Below are positions 24,407-34,640 of a stretch of DNA of 64,000 bases, one piece after another. Position 1 is the first letter of the stretch. Every line of letters starts with the position of its first letter. The notes under the pieces are model-generated. The model was not told the DNA's origin. It worked only from the letters and a program-made list of their open reading frames with translations, and ran no database searches. Position numbers and translations under genes: made by a program. Origin of the DNA: Proteles cristata cristata (taxonomy: Eukaryota; Chordata; Mammalia; Carnivora; Hyaenidae); assembly GCA_017311185.1 (NCBI GenBank), contig JAESUZ010002684.1, positions 558,001 to 622,000 of the forward strand, given 5' to 3'.

Positions 24407-24530
24407 CTGACAGCTCAGAGCCAGGAGCCTGCTTTGGATTCTGTGTCTCTCCCTTTCTCTGCCCCTCCTCTGCTCATGCTCTCTCTGTCTCTCAAAAATA
24501 AATAAACATTAAAAAATGTAATAAAAAAAA
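24407..24530 (+). mobile_element. CAN-SINE, 5'-truncated
   Basis: Starts directly in the body at CTGACAGCTCAGAGCCAGGA and keeps the CT-rich stretch and the CAAAAATAAATAAACATTAA tail. The tRNA-Lys head with the polymerase III promoter is absent, so this copy could not have been transcribed on its own. Confidence 0.9.
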
Positions 24531-24534
24531 TTTA

Positions 24535-25489
24535 AATTGTTTTTTGTACCATTGTGATTCCTTCAGGTTATTGTAATCATTGTAATTTTATAAAACCAGA
24601 CTCCACACCATCCAGGGTCAAATAAGCAAAAGTTAAAAGAACTTTGTTTGGATTTTTGAAAAACATTCCCAGAGGGAGGTACTTACACATCCCAGTTTTT
24701 TCTTCCAACCCCTTGGCTTACATACTATAACTGCTACTCCCTGCTCTCGGTCCCACAACAGAGTGAAAAGTCCACCATTAGCTCAAGCCCCTGTGTCTCC
24801 TCTCTCTTTCCCCTTGACTCTGCAACACACAGGGCCAACCCTTGATCGAATAAAGTCATTCTGTAGGATGAGGAAACTGAGCCAACAACATCATACATCA
24901 AATCATGTACACCTGTGAATTCACTAGCTGGGAATAGTTGGGGAGTAAAAGGAAACTCTTGGAATCTTGGGCACCGAGACTGGCCTGGGTAGACATGGGG
25001 GCGTGGGGGTTTTCATGAAGGCGCAGAGGAATAGGGTGGCATTCCATATACACAGCGCCTCCTCAACAGCTCTTCAATAACGTCCACCTGTTTTCCAGCC
25101 AGGCCTGGGCCTACGGTTTGTGTTTAGTGAGATTACAAGGGAAGCACCTTCCAGAAGAGGAGCCCAGGCTCTGTGAAGAATGGATACTCTCACAAATGAT
25201 TCTCCCTAAGAGTTAACTTTCCTAATAAGTTGTGCCTGGTTACTCAGTGCTTGATCTCTGTTTACAGTCCACACATTGAGTGGTTAAATGGTGATTATGT
25301 GAGGATACAGCCGTTAATGCCGGAGCCGAGGAATGAATGACAATTTCAATGGTCTGTGTTGTTCCTGTCCTCCCTTCTCTGTCCTCTGTCCTATATGTTG
25401 ATGGACCTTTAGTCTTGCGCAACTTCCTGACTGGTCTCTGATAGATCTTTTCAGTCTTCAGTTCATTGAACACCATACTCTTGGATGAA
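24535..25489. other. Intergenic, possible MIR scrap
   Basis: 24845-24900 (TCTGTAGGATGAGGAAACTG) is reminiscent of a reverse MIR core but too short to call. Nothing else seen. Confidence 0.35.
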
Positions 25490-25830
25490 TTTATCTAAAA
25501 CACAGCCCCGAACATGTCATTTCTTGGCTCAAAACCAGTTTGCCTTCCATTCCCGAGTGCACGGTCTACGGTAGTCGGCGCGGGATCCCGCGGCTCTCCT
25601 CAGCGTGTCCTCACCGTCTTCCAGGTGTCTTACACCCTCTTCCTCCTCTGCTCTCCATCCAGCAGGAAACCTGGCTGCCTCAGGTCTGCCTGCCCCACGC
25701 TGTTCCTCTGGTTATGCTTTTGCTTCCCTCCACCCCCCACCCCCCCACCTTGAACGAGCTTCTTTCCTCCACTTACTCAGATCCTACTTTATCGTCCTGA
25801 GCTAAGGTCCAATGGAACCTTTTTCTATTT
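25490..25830 (+). repeat. L2 LINE 3' region (ancient)
   Basis: Wording follows the L2 3' region in order: CATTTCTTGGCTCAAAACCA, GTTTGCCTTCCATTCCCGAG, CCCCACGCTGTTCCTCTGGT, then CTTTCCTCCACTTACTCAGA and CTGAGCTAAGGTCCAATGGA. A C-rich run lies at 25728-25750. Three overlapping open frames here are translations of this repeat. Confidence 0.5.
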
Positions 25831-26094
25831 TACTCCAGTTCTTAAGACACATTTCTACCACAAGTTTTTCCTTTGATTTGTTGAAAAGAAAAAAATATCT
25901 GTATGCATGAAAATTATTCCTGAATTCTATACATGTAATAAATTCCTTATGGAAACATTTAAGATTATATTAAATCAAGATATTTTTGAAACCTGGAATG
26001 TATACATTAAATGAATACAGGTATATGTATTGTATACACATACACACATACATCACAGTATAAAGTTCACTTACCTAGATAATTCTACATTAAA

Positions 26095-26308
26095 ATTTTT
26101 TAAAAGTTTATTTATGTTGAGAGAGAGAGAGAGAGAGAGATGAGAGAACATAAGAGTGGATGGGGCAGAGAGAGAGAGAGTGAGAAAGAGAATCTCAAGC
26201 AGGCTCCACACAGCTTGGAGCCCAATGTGGGGCTCAAACCCACCAACCATGAGATCATGACCTGAACTGAAGTTGGATGCTTAACTGACTGAGCCCCTCA
26301 GGTGCACT
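26095..26308 (-). mobile_element. CAN-SINE
   Basis: Reversed copy with a long GA stretch 26121-26141, GCCCAATGTGGGGCTCAAAC, AACCATGAGATCATGACCTG and eroded head GACTGAGCCCCTCAGGTGCA. Confidence 0.88.
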
Positions 26309-27249
26309 GACATCTTTTGAGAGTAGGATGTAGATCTAATTCATTGGTTGTCCAAATCTAACAATTGACTGTACAATGCAAATATTTAATATTTGATAGT
26401 GGAATAGACTTGGAGTTATCAAGTAGGTACCCCTTTATGTTGAAGTTGTATAGACTATTTTAAAATCATGAATGCATTTTGAATTCTATCCTTTTTTTAT
26501 TTATCGAGATGAGTATTGTTATTGATTCCTAGTTTAACTCCTCTGTAGTAACAGCATGCCATTTCCATCTTTCGAAGTTTGCAGAGACTTGTTTCATGGC
26601 CTTGGATGTGGCCAATTATAGTAAGAATTGCTTGCACACTACAAAATAATGTGTTCTGCAGTTTGGGAAGAGTGTTCTATATATTGCAATTATGTTTGTT
26701 AAGTATATTGTTCAAATCATCTATATCCTGATTAATTTTCTGTCTACTTAGTCCACCAGTTTTGAGAGATAAGCTGAAATCTCTTAATAAGATTGTAAAT
26801 TGGTATCTCCTCTTAGTGCCACACATTTTTACATTTCATGTTTTGAGGCTGTTATTGAGAACATATATATATAGATTTAGAATCCCTTCCTGCTAAATTA
26901 ATCCTTTCATTATTGTGAAATATGCTTCTTCATCTCTAGTGATGTTTATTTTCTTAAAATACCCCGTGGTTTTAGTAGAATGACGTCCACTTTCTTTCGG
27001 TTTGGGTTCCATTTTTTTCATTTAAACCTTTTTTGTTCCCTTCTATAAAATTGGTCCTTGTAAGATGTATCCACTTTCATTATTTTTTTTACTCAGCCTT
27101 TATCTAGTAATTGGAGTATTTCATCTATTTAATTACTGGTACATTTTGGCTTCAGTTGATCATCTTACTGTTTGTGTTCTATTTGTGTCTCTTTTTGTGT
27201 TCTATTTGTATCTATTTGATACTCCATTTTTCCTCCATAAACTTTTCCT

Positions 27250-27296
27250 TTTTCTTTTTTCACTTATCTGAGAGAAAGAGAGTGTGAGCAGGGGAG

Positions 27297-27341
<45 letters not shown>

Positions 27342-27467
27342 CCCAAGCAGGCTCCATGCTGACAGCACAGAGCCTGAGGCAGGGCTTGAACCCACAAACA
27401 GTGAGATCATGAGCTGAGCCGAAATCAAGCGTCAGACACTTCACTGACTGAGCCACCCAGGTGCCCC
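27250..27467 (-). mobile_element. CAN-SINE with long GA microsatellite, inside old L1
   Basis: Reversed copy with an uninterrupted GA run at about 27302-27338, CATGCTGACAGCACAGAGCC and head GACTGAGCCACCCAGGTGCC. AACTTTTC on both sides (about 27239 and 27468) may be the target duplication. Confidence 0.9.
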
Positions 27468-27976
27468 AACTTTTCACTTATTTATGTTTTATTTCTCCTG
27501 TGGCTTCCTCTAGAAATTACAACATGCAGTGCATCCTTGAACTTGCAAAATTAAAGATCAATTACTATTCCCATCACTTCTCAGTGCAGCGACCTGACAA
27601 CACTCTTCTCCCTCTTGGTACCCTCCTGTCTTTCATATTATTATTAGATTTTTTTGTTGTTTTATGCAACAATCATTAATATAGACTTCATATTTTTCCT
27701 TTCTGTGATGGAGTTTCTCCCTTATATTTCAATTGTCTAGTTCCATTTTCTTTCTTCCCAAAGACCATATTTTAATGTCATCTTTAGAATGGATCTGTGG
27801 GTGACAAATTCTCTAGCTTTTGATTCCCTGAAAATGTATTTATTTGTCTTTATTTGCAAAGAGTATTTTTGTCAAGTATAGAATTCTATGTTGGCAGTTT
27901 TATGTTCTTTCAGTCTTTTGAGGCTATCATTCTATTGTGTTATGCCTTCTAATGTTTCCATTGGAAAGTCAACTGT

Positions 27977-28202
27977 AGGGGCGCTTGGGTGGCTCAGCTA
28001 GTTAAATGCCTAACTCTTGATCATGATCTTGTCAGCTTAGATCATGGTTTGTGAGGTTGAGCCCAGCGTGGTTTGTGAGGTTGAACCCAGCGTCAGATTC
28101 TACACTGACGGTATGGAGCCTGCTTGGGATTCTTTTTCTCCTTCTCCCTCTCCCCCTCCATCCCTCTCTCTCTCTCTCTTTTTCAAAATAAATAAACTTA
28201 AA
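27977..28202 (+). mobile_element. CAN-SINE with internal tandem duplication, inside old L1
   Basis: Forward copy GGGGCGCTTGGGTGGCTCAG with tail CAAAATAAATAAACTTAAAA. A 24-bp unit beginning TGGTTTGTGAGGTTGA occurs twice head to tail at 28045-28068 and 28069-28092, differing at one base. It covers the box B/TTCGAGCC part of the head, which other copies have once. Confidence 0.9.
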
Positions 28203-28559
28203 AGAACAGTTGACTATAATCTTATTGTTGCTCCTCTGAAGATGATAAGTATTTTTCTCCATCTGCTTTAGGGGATTTTCTCTATTTTTGATTGTAAGAA
28301 GCTTTACAGCGATGTACCTAGGTTTGTGTGTGCTTGTGTTTCTATTTGTGGTTTGTATTTATTGTGCTAGTGGCTTATGGTGCCTCCTGAAATTGTAGCT
28401 TGATAGATCTTACATCAGTTTTGAAAAGTTCCCAGCCATTGTCTCTTTAAATATTGCTTTTGCCCTCTTCTCTCTTTCTCTTTTGGGCTTTTGGGACTCC
28501 AATTAAATATAGATTAGACCTTTTCTTTATGATCCCACATCTCCTCTTTCTTTCCTTTT

Positions 28560-29185
28560 TTTTTTTTTTGATGTTTTTAAAATTATTTTCCTCTTTTTTG
28601 TCTTCCAAGATTTTATTTAAATTCAAGTAAGTTAACATATAGTGTAGTATTGGTTTCAGGAGTAGAATTTAGTGACTCATCACTTACACATACCACTCAT
28701 TGCTCATCCCAACAAGTATCTTCCTTCATGGCCATCCCCCATTTAGCCCATCCTCAAGCCACCACCCCTCCAGCAACCTTCAATTTGTTCTCTGTGTTTA
28801 AGAGTCTCTTATAGTTTGCCTCGCTCCCTCTCTGTTTTTATCTTATTTTATTTTTCCTTCCCTTTCTCTATGTTCATTTGTTTTGTTGCTTAAATCCCAT
28901 ATGGTGAAACCATATATTTGTCTTTATCTGACTGACTTATATTCACTTATCAGAATATACTCTAGTTTCATCCATGTCATTGCAAATGGCAACATTTCAT
29001 TCTTTCTGAAGGCTGAGTAATATTCCATGATATATATACCACATCTTCTTTAACCATTTATCAGTTGATGGATATTCGGGCTCTTTCCATAATTTGGCTA
29101 TTGTTGATAGCACTGCTATAAATGTTCAGGTGAACGTGACCCTTTGAATAAGTATTTTTGTATCCTATTCTTTTTCATTTTTAAT
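28560..29185 (-). mobile_element. LINE-1 fragment (ORF2 end plus 3' UTR), inserted in older L1
   Basis: On the minus strand the text GGTATATATATCATGGAATA, TTACTCAGCCTTCAGAAAGA and GACATGGATGAAACTAGAGT is the well-known C-terminal region of L1 ORF2. It is followed by GGTTTCACCATATGGGATTT and a 3' UTR, ending in an A-rich tail seen as a T run at 28558-28570. The reading frame is broken by stops. The copy is 5' truncated. Confidence 0.8.
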
Positions 29186-29404
29186 TCTATTTTCTTTGGA
29201 TTTATCATTTAGTTTACTAATTTTGTCTCCCGCCATTAAATATAACTACAGAATTATTAAAATCCAGTTACTGAATATTTTCAGTTCTAATTTTCAATTT
29301 GTTTCTTTTATAGTTGCCAGTTTTCTTTTGAAGTTAAAGAACCAATGTTTTCATCACATTCCTAAAACATACTTGTCACAATTATTTAAAATCTATCAGG
29401 TGGG

Positions 29405-29596
29405 GGTGTGTTGGTGGCTCAGTTGGTTGACCGTTGGACTCTTGATTTTGGCTCAAGTCATGACCTGACAGTTGTGGAATCGAGCACTGTGCTGGGCTCT
29501 GTGCTGAGTGTGGAGCCTGCTTGGGGTCCTCTCTCTTGTCTTTCTTGGTCTCTTTCCAAAATAAAGTAAAATTAAAATAAAATAAAATAAAATAGC
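29405..29596 (+). mobile_element. CAN-SINE with (AAAAT)n tail
   Basis: Forward copy GTGTTGGTGGCTCAGTTGGT, GGGCTCTGTGCTGAGTGTGG, a shortened CT-rich stretch and an AAAAT pentamer-repeat tail at about 29566-29594. Confidence 0.88.
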
Positions 29597-30388
29597 TTTT
29601 TTAAAAAGTCCCTGTCAGGTACTTTCATTATCAGGATTCCCATTAGTCTGTGTTGTTGTATGCTTTTATTTTTTCGTAGCTTGATGTTTTATTGTCTCTT
29701 GGTGTACCTGTTTCTGATTGAATCCTGGGTGGTGTGTGTGAAAACAGAGCTAATCTGAGACTCTGGCTTAGTGATCTCCCTCTGCTGAGGACTTGCTTTT
29801 GCTCTTGAAGAGCAGCTTGACCCACTTAACCCTCATCATGGATCCAGCAGGTTCAGAGCATAGTTTCAGTCTTCAGAGTGCTGGATCGTTATCAGATTTG
29901 GTTTCTTGGCTTTGAGCCGGTTTGGCCTGAACTTCAGTGTGGTCCCTCTGGCCCCAGAAGACATTTAGGAGCTTTGCCTAAGCTTCTTAGCCTCCCAGCT
30001 TCTAATTTATGCTCCATTATTTCTCTTCCTTAGGAGTGTTTTGTAGCATGTATAATGCATCAAGATCAGTGAATGTTGGGTTTACCTCTCTGGACTTTGC
30101 TCTTCTCTGAGATGTTAACCATTCAAATGCTACTGTCCAGGAGCCTTAAATGTTTTTTGGAGGCAGAGGTCAGGCCTTTCTAATGATTCTTGGTGGGGCC
30201 CTTTGCCAGCAACAAGCTAATCCTTTATCAATAGAAGAAGTTGATAAGAAAAACTCTTGAATAAACATCAAACAAGTGTTGTCTAATAAAAAGGAGGATA
30301 ATTGGTTGAAAAGGAACAAAGAAGCTATTTTGACCCACAGTATTGAAAGTTTTGAAAATAATATCTCAAAAGTATTTTTTAAGAACTT

Positions 30389-30550
30389 CAGGAGCTTGGG
30401 TAGCTCAGTCGGTTGTGTCTGACTTGGAATCAGGTCATGATCTCATGGCTTGCTGCTGTCAGCACAGACCCGCTTGGGGTCCTCTGTCCCTCTCTCTCTG
30501 CCCCTCCCGCACTTGCACTCTCTCTCTCAAAAATAAATAAATGTTTAGAA
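30389..30550 (+). mobile_element. CAN-SINE, internally deleted
   Basis: Forward copy with head GAGCTTGGGTAGCTCAGTCG, ATCAGGTCATGATCTCATGG, then directly CTGTCAGCACAGACCCGCTT. The TTCGAGCCCC...GGGCTCTGT part is missing, making it about 50 bp shorter than its relatives. Tail CAAAAATAAATAAATG. Confidence 0.88.
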
Positions 30551-32950
30551 ATTCAACGTACAGTTTTAGAGCAACACTAATGTTTATTTTAATTTCTAAC
30601 TTGAAGAAAATTGGATAAACTTTATATGCTGTTAGAAGTGGATGCCAGTTCTTGGTTTGAGAGACCCGATAGTTTTCCTTGTGATGACTAATGTCAAACA
30701 GGTGATCAACACCGGCATTGATGGTCAATAAGTTAACAAGCACTTCACATTTCAGATACTTTGTAAGAATCAACTATTTTCTAAAGTAGTGTGGTCCCAT
30801 CTAACTGTATAAATGCCCACTTTCCTTTTGTCAGACCAAAGAAGTTCTAACAAATAGCTTGGTCATTTGAAGATGCGAAAATTAATGTTGAACGGAAGCC
30901 AGTATGATTTACCTGCTACTTTTGTAAGGAATGTGTTAAACAAACATATTCAAGATGTTTTTGCTTGCTGTGGAATAGAAAATTTTACCAGTAGAGGGTG
31001 CAATTGTACCTTTAGTTCTGTATTTTAGACCTCAGAAATTAGTATTTAATAGTTGAGGGAAAAATGTGAAGAATGTACTGTTTGCGGAAGCTGTGTACTA
31101 TTTATGGAAATGTATTTAAAGTAAATGGTGCAATGGAGAAGTATGCATTTCACAACTGTTTGCTTACCTTGTACTTTCAAAAAGTGACAAATTAAAATCT
31201 CAATTAGAATCCATTTTCTACCAAATATTTTAACTGAATAAAATATTTACTGTATAGAAAGGTATACATATCTAGATATGTTTTTCTTTTATAAAGTTTA
31301 ATTATTAGTAATCATATATATATTTACCCCTTAGGAAATCCTGCATCCAAAAAGATTATATATTGATAACTGCGATGTGAGACTCCTGTGTCTTGGGAGG
31401 AAAAATAAGAATAAGAACCAGTAGAGAGAAAAAATTTAATGTCAAGAGAGTTCTTATATTTACATAGTTGTTAACGTTCAGGTTTTATCGGAGATTCAGA
31501 AATTTCAGGCGGTTGCAAATCAGACTGCGAAGCATTACACGGTTGCATTGTAAGGCCTCATGTATAAAGACTTGTGGTTTGTATGTGTATAAAGCTTTGA
31601 GTCTTCGTCTCCAAATCTGACTCTGTCCATGGAAGAGGAGGTCTCCTTTTATTTCTTTCATAGGCAAAGTTTGAGCTTCGGTTTTTCTAACTTCGTCAAA
31701 AATTACCCTTTTTGCAAAACCTATATTCAAGTACAGTAAGCTTGGAGAACTTAGGAAGTCTTTTTGCAGACTTTTTGAAATTATAGGAGCCATCTACCTG
31801 AGAAGTACTCCTTTTTTTCCCCCCTTTAACAAACTACTTCTATCTTTGAGTTTCGTGCAACTGCTGTTTAACTTTGAGATTAGTGCTAATACCCAAAGGT
31901 TAGGGCGTCAGTGTTCAGTGGACTGGGGTGGTAATGTTCTGATTTTATCAGAAAGGGCCAATTTATTTTGATATTCTGAAATTCTATAGGAAGAGCCAAA
32001 GGAAGTACAAGCCAGAGGGGAAGGAGGTAAGTGCATCTACTTTGTGAATTAAATTACTGGATTAAAAGTATTTTTGGAGATTAATTTGGATTTTGAACTT
32101 TGTTTCAACCTGAACTTCTAAAGCTATTATAGATGAGGTGAGCAGTGTAGGTAATCAGCACTGGAAAAACTTAACAAGCACCTTAATTAGAAGCATCTGC
32201 TTTCAGAATAGTATCAGGTGGCATTAATAGTTTTTGAAAAGACGTATTAAGGAGGACTCTTAAGACAGGCCAACTCCAAATACAGCAGTCAGCTTTTTTG
32301 AAGAAGTAGCTAGAGCTTAGGGAGAAACAAAAGAAAGAAATTTCAAAATTGATGGTGTTATAGATGCTGCCAGTGTTACATAAAAGAGCACTGAACCTTG
32401 AAGACAGTGTATTATAAGCCTAGAAGTAAGAAAGACCCTGGGATTATGGTGATTTAAAAGTACATTAAGAGAGTAGATTGTCTGGGTGCAATTTTTTTTT
32501 CAATTTATTTTGACTTAAAAAAAAAAAAGAAACTCATTTCTCCCACCCTCCCCACCCCTCACCTGTGGCAACCACCCAGTCTGCTCTTTGCAGGTTTCTA
32601 AGTGTAATTTGAGAAGGTGACAGGGTATCCAGAAATATTATTTCCTAGATATATTCAAGGTGACAGGTAGCAAGCGGGTATCATGGATCTTCAGCAGGTG
32701 GATATGTTCAAAAAGTGATGTCTGTGTTCTTTTCTCCACCTAAAAAATCCACAGTTTTAAACTAAGCCTGTGATATATTTGACTTATTACATACAGAAGG
32801 GACATGCAGAATTATGGAGGGCTAAAGCATCAGTTGTCAGAAAAATCACCATGTGATCATTTTCATGTCACCTTTTACTGTCAAATGACAGAGAAATTCA
32901 TTACCTGTATTCACTTCAAAGCTGTCTTTACCATATTGACATTGATTTTC
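30551..32950. other. Intergenic, mostly unique; possible small L1 scrap
   Basis: No SINE in 2.4 kb. 32495-32600 (TCCCACCCTCCCCACCCCTC, then TGTGGCAACCACCCAGTCTG) resembles part of an antisense L1 3' UTR but is too short to be sure. The minus-strand frame at 31485-31793 and 30459-30773 are not recognisable proteins. Confidence 0.4.
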
Positions 32951-32951
32951 A

Positions 32952-33107
32952 TTATATATATATATAATGAAATATATACACATATATACAGTTGAATATA
33001 TATACGTATATTACAGTTGAATATATATATACATATATATATATACATACACATACATACAGTTGAATATATATACACATATATACAATTGAATACACAC
33101 ACACACA
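32952..33107. repeat. AT/CA-rich minisatellite-like array
   Basis: TA and CATA runs interspersed with a recurring CAGTTGAATATATA unit at 32989, 33013 and 33060, and a variant CAATTGAATA at 33087. Spacings of 24, 47 and 27 bp suggest a unit of about 25 bp. It ends in a CA run directly before the MER8-like element. Confidence 0.8.
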
Positions 33108-33427
33108 CAGAGTTAATCCTTATAAGGGGCACTGACCCAGGTACAGTGAAAAATGCACGTGTAATTTTTGACTCCCCCAAAACTACCAATAGTCTCCTGT
33201 TGACTGGAGGCCTTACCAATAACACCAACAATGATTAATATATATTTTGCTTGTTATATGTATTGTATACTGTATTATTACAATAATTAAGCTAGAGAAA
33301 AAATGTTATCAAGAAAATCATAAGGGAGAGAAAATACATTCATAGATCTATACTCTGTCAAAAATAATCCACATGTAAATGGACCTACCCATTTCAAACC
33401 TGTATTGTTTATTCAAGGGTTAACTGT
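33108..33427. mobile_element. MER8/Tigger2-like non-autonomous DNA transposon
   Basis: The right end TATTCAAGGGTTAACTG is the reverse complement of the MER8/Tigger2 terminus (CAGTTGACCCTTGAACAA-type). The left end CAGAGTTAATCCTTATAAGG followed by GGCACTGACCCAGG matches the other end. Inside are GACTCCCCCAAAACTACCAA, ACTGGAGGCCTTACCAATAA and the TTAAGCTAGAGAAAAAATGT segment typical of the family. No transposase ORF. Confidence 0.7.
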
Positions 33428-33570
33428 GTGTGTGTGCATATATATACATATATGTATATATATGCATACGGAATACCATGTATTCCATTATCACACACAT
33501 ATATCACACACACATATCTACACACACATATCTACATGCATGCGAACACACACACACACGCACACACATT
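33428..33570. repeat. GT, TA and CA microsatellite cluster
   Basis: TGTGTGTGTGCATATATATA, TATGTATATATATGCATACG and, after a break, CACACACA stretches up to 33568. Open frames at 33017-33238, 33405-33599 and 33428-33691 are microsatellite translations. Confidence 0.85.
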
Positions 33571-33984
33571 CCAGGCTAATGTTGATCACAATATTTTAGT
33601 TTTAAAGGTTTTGTGTAAGGGAGTTGTTTTCACTTTAAAAGCACTTGTCCAGGGGCGACAGATACCACAAATATTTCCTGGGAGAACATAGGGACTTGGT
33701 GCTCTTTCAAAAGCAGACAAACATGTGACTTGCAGTCTTCCGGCCGGATACCTGTGATTCAGGGCAGCTGCTCACAGGGGTAGTCACACTGAGTTTCCTG
33801 AGGCTTGTGACACATGCCCTCCCAAATGACACTCCAGGTGAGGGCTGCAGATGCAGAGTCTGAAGTCCATTTCCTCCATACTGCATCCATGGATATTTGG
33901 TTCAGTTTGATGGTTTAATCTTTTGGTAGAGAAAAGGCAGAAAGGGACAAGTTTTCTGTTCATTGGTGGAGGTGTGTTATAGAT
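33571..33984. other. Intergenic, no feature recognised
   Basis: Unique-looking sequence between the microsatellite and the young SINE. Confidence 0.4.
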
Positions 33985-34002
33985 ACTAGATAAATATTTC
34001 TT

Positions 34003-34232
34003 TTTTTTTTTAAATATATATTTTTTTATTTTTATTTATTTCTAGAAGAGAGAGAGAGACAGCGTGAGCAGGGGAGGTTCAGAGAGAGAGGGAGTCACAG
34101 ACTTGAAACAGGCTCCAGACTCTGAGCTGGCAGTCAGCACAGAGCCTGACGCGGGGCTCGAACCCACGAACCGCGAGATCATGACCCAAGCGAAAGTCGG
34201 ACGCTTAACCGACTAAGCCACCCAGGCGCCCC
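34003..34232 (-). mobile_element. CAN-SINE, young felid subgroup, with target-site duplication
   Basis: Reversed copy bounded by an 18-bp exact duplication ACTAGATAAATATTTCTT (33985-34002 and 34233-34250). It carries TGGCAGTCAGCACAGAGCCT, GACGCGGGGCTCGAACCCAC, AAGCGAAAGTCGGACGCTTA. This is the last SINE before the promoter-centred SINE-free region. Confidence 0.96.
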
Positions 34233-34250
34233 ACTAGATAAATATTTCTT

Positions 34251-34640
34251 GAATTCGTTTATTTAGTTAATGCAATTAACAAATATGTAAGAAGGGCTTA
34301 CTTGTTGTAGGTTTTGGTGGATGAAATAGACATAGTTCCTTGTTTTCTTGGAGTTTACTGTCTAATGATAAGATAGGTAGCAAAATTCTATTGTAAGGAA
34401 AAATATCATGGGGATGATTTGGAAGGATTATCAGAGGAAGTGATCTTTGAGGAGAGAAGTGAAGACTGAGGTTGTTAATGACTTAATGACTCAAAAGATA
34501 GAGACGGTGACTGGGAAGTGATGGGGTCGAGATTTTAGGATTGTGAAAGGGGTTAGGTGAAGGATTTCAAAGGCAGAAAGAGAATCACCAGTGGAAAAGC
34601 TCTGAAATGTTAAAATGAAACTGCCTGGTGTCTGGAGATT
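34251..34640 (-). repeat. L2 LINE 3' end (ancient)
   Basis: Antisense L2 wording: ACAAATATGTAAGAAGGGCT, GAAATAGACATAGTTCCTTG, TTTTCTTGGAGTTTACTGTC, then CAGAGGAAGTGATCTTTGAG and GAGAGAAGTGAAGACTGAGG. The young SINE at 34003 was inserted at its left edge. Confidence 0.5.

Larger units (their letters stand above)
26480..30100. mobile_element. Ancient LINE-1 (L1M/HAL1-like), several pieces, host of nested insertions
   Basis: T-rich wording typical of old mammalian L1 read antisense appears in order. 26740-27000: TTTTGAGAGATAAGCTGAAA and TTTTGAGGCTGTTATTGAGA. 27500-27560: attacaacatgca. 27840-27960: TATTTTTGTCAAGTATAGAA, TTCTATGTTGGCAGTTTTAT. 28210-28520: GTTGACTATAATCTTATTGT, CTTTTGGGACTCCAATTAAA. 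29190-29390 and 29640-29720 follow. Probable orientation is minus. The pieces are separated by three SINEs and a younger L1. Boundaries are approximate and the right edge is the least certain. Confidence 0.5.

Noticed and set aside
33017..33691. ORFs rich in Ile/Tyr/His/Thr
   Set aside because: Translations of TA and CA microsatellites.
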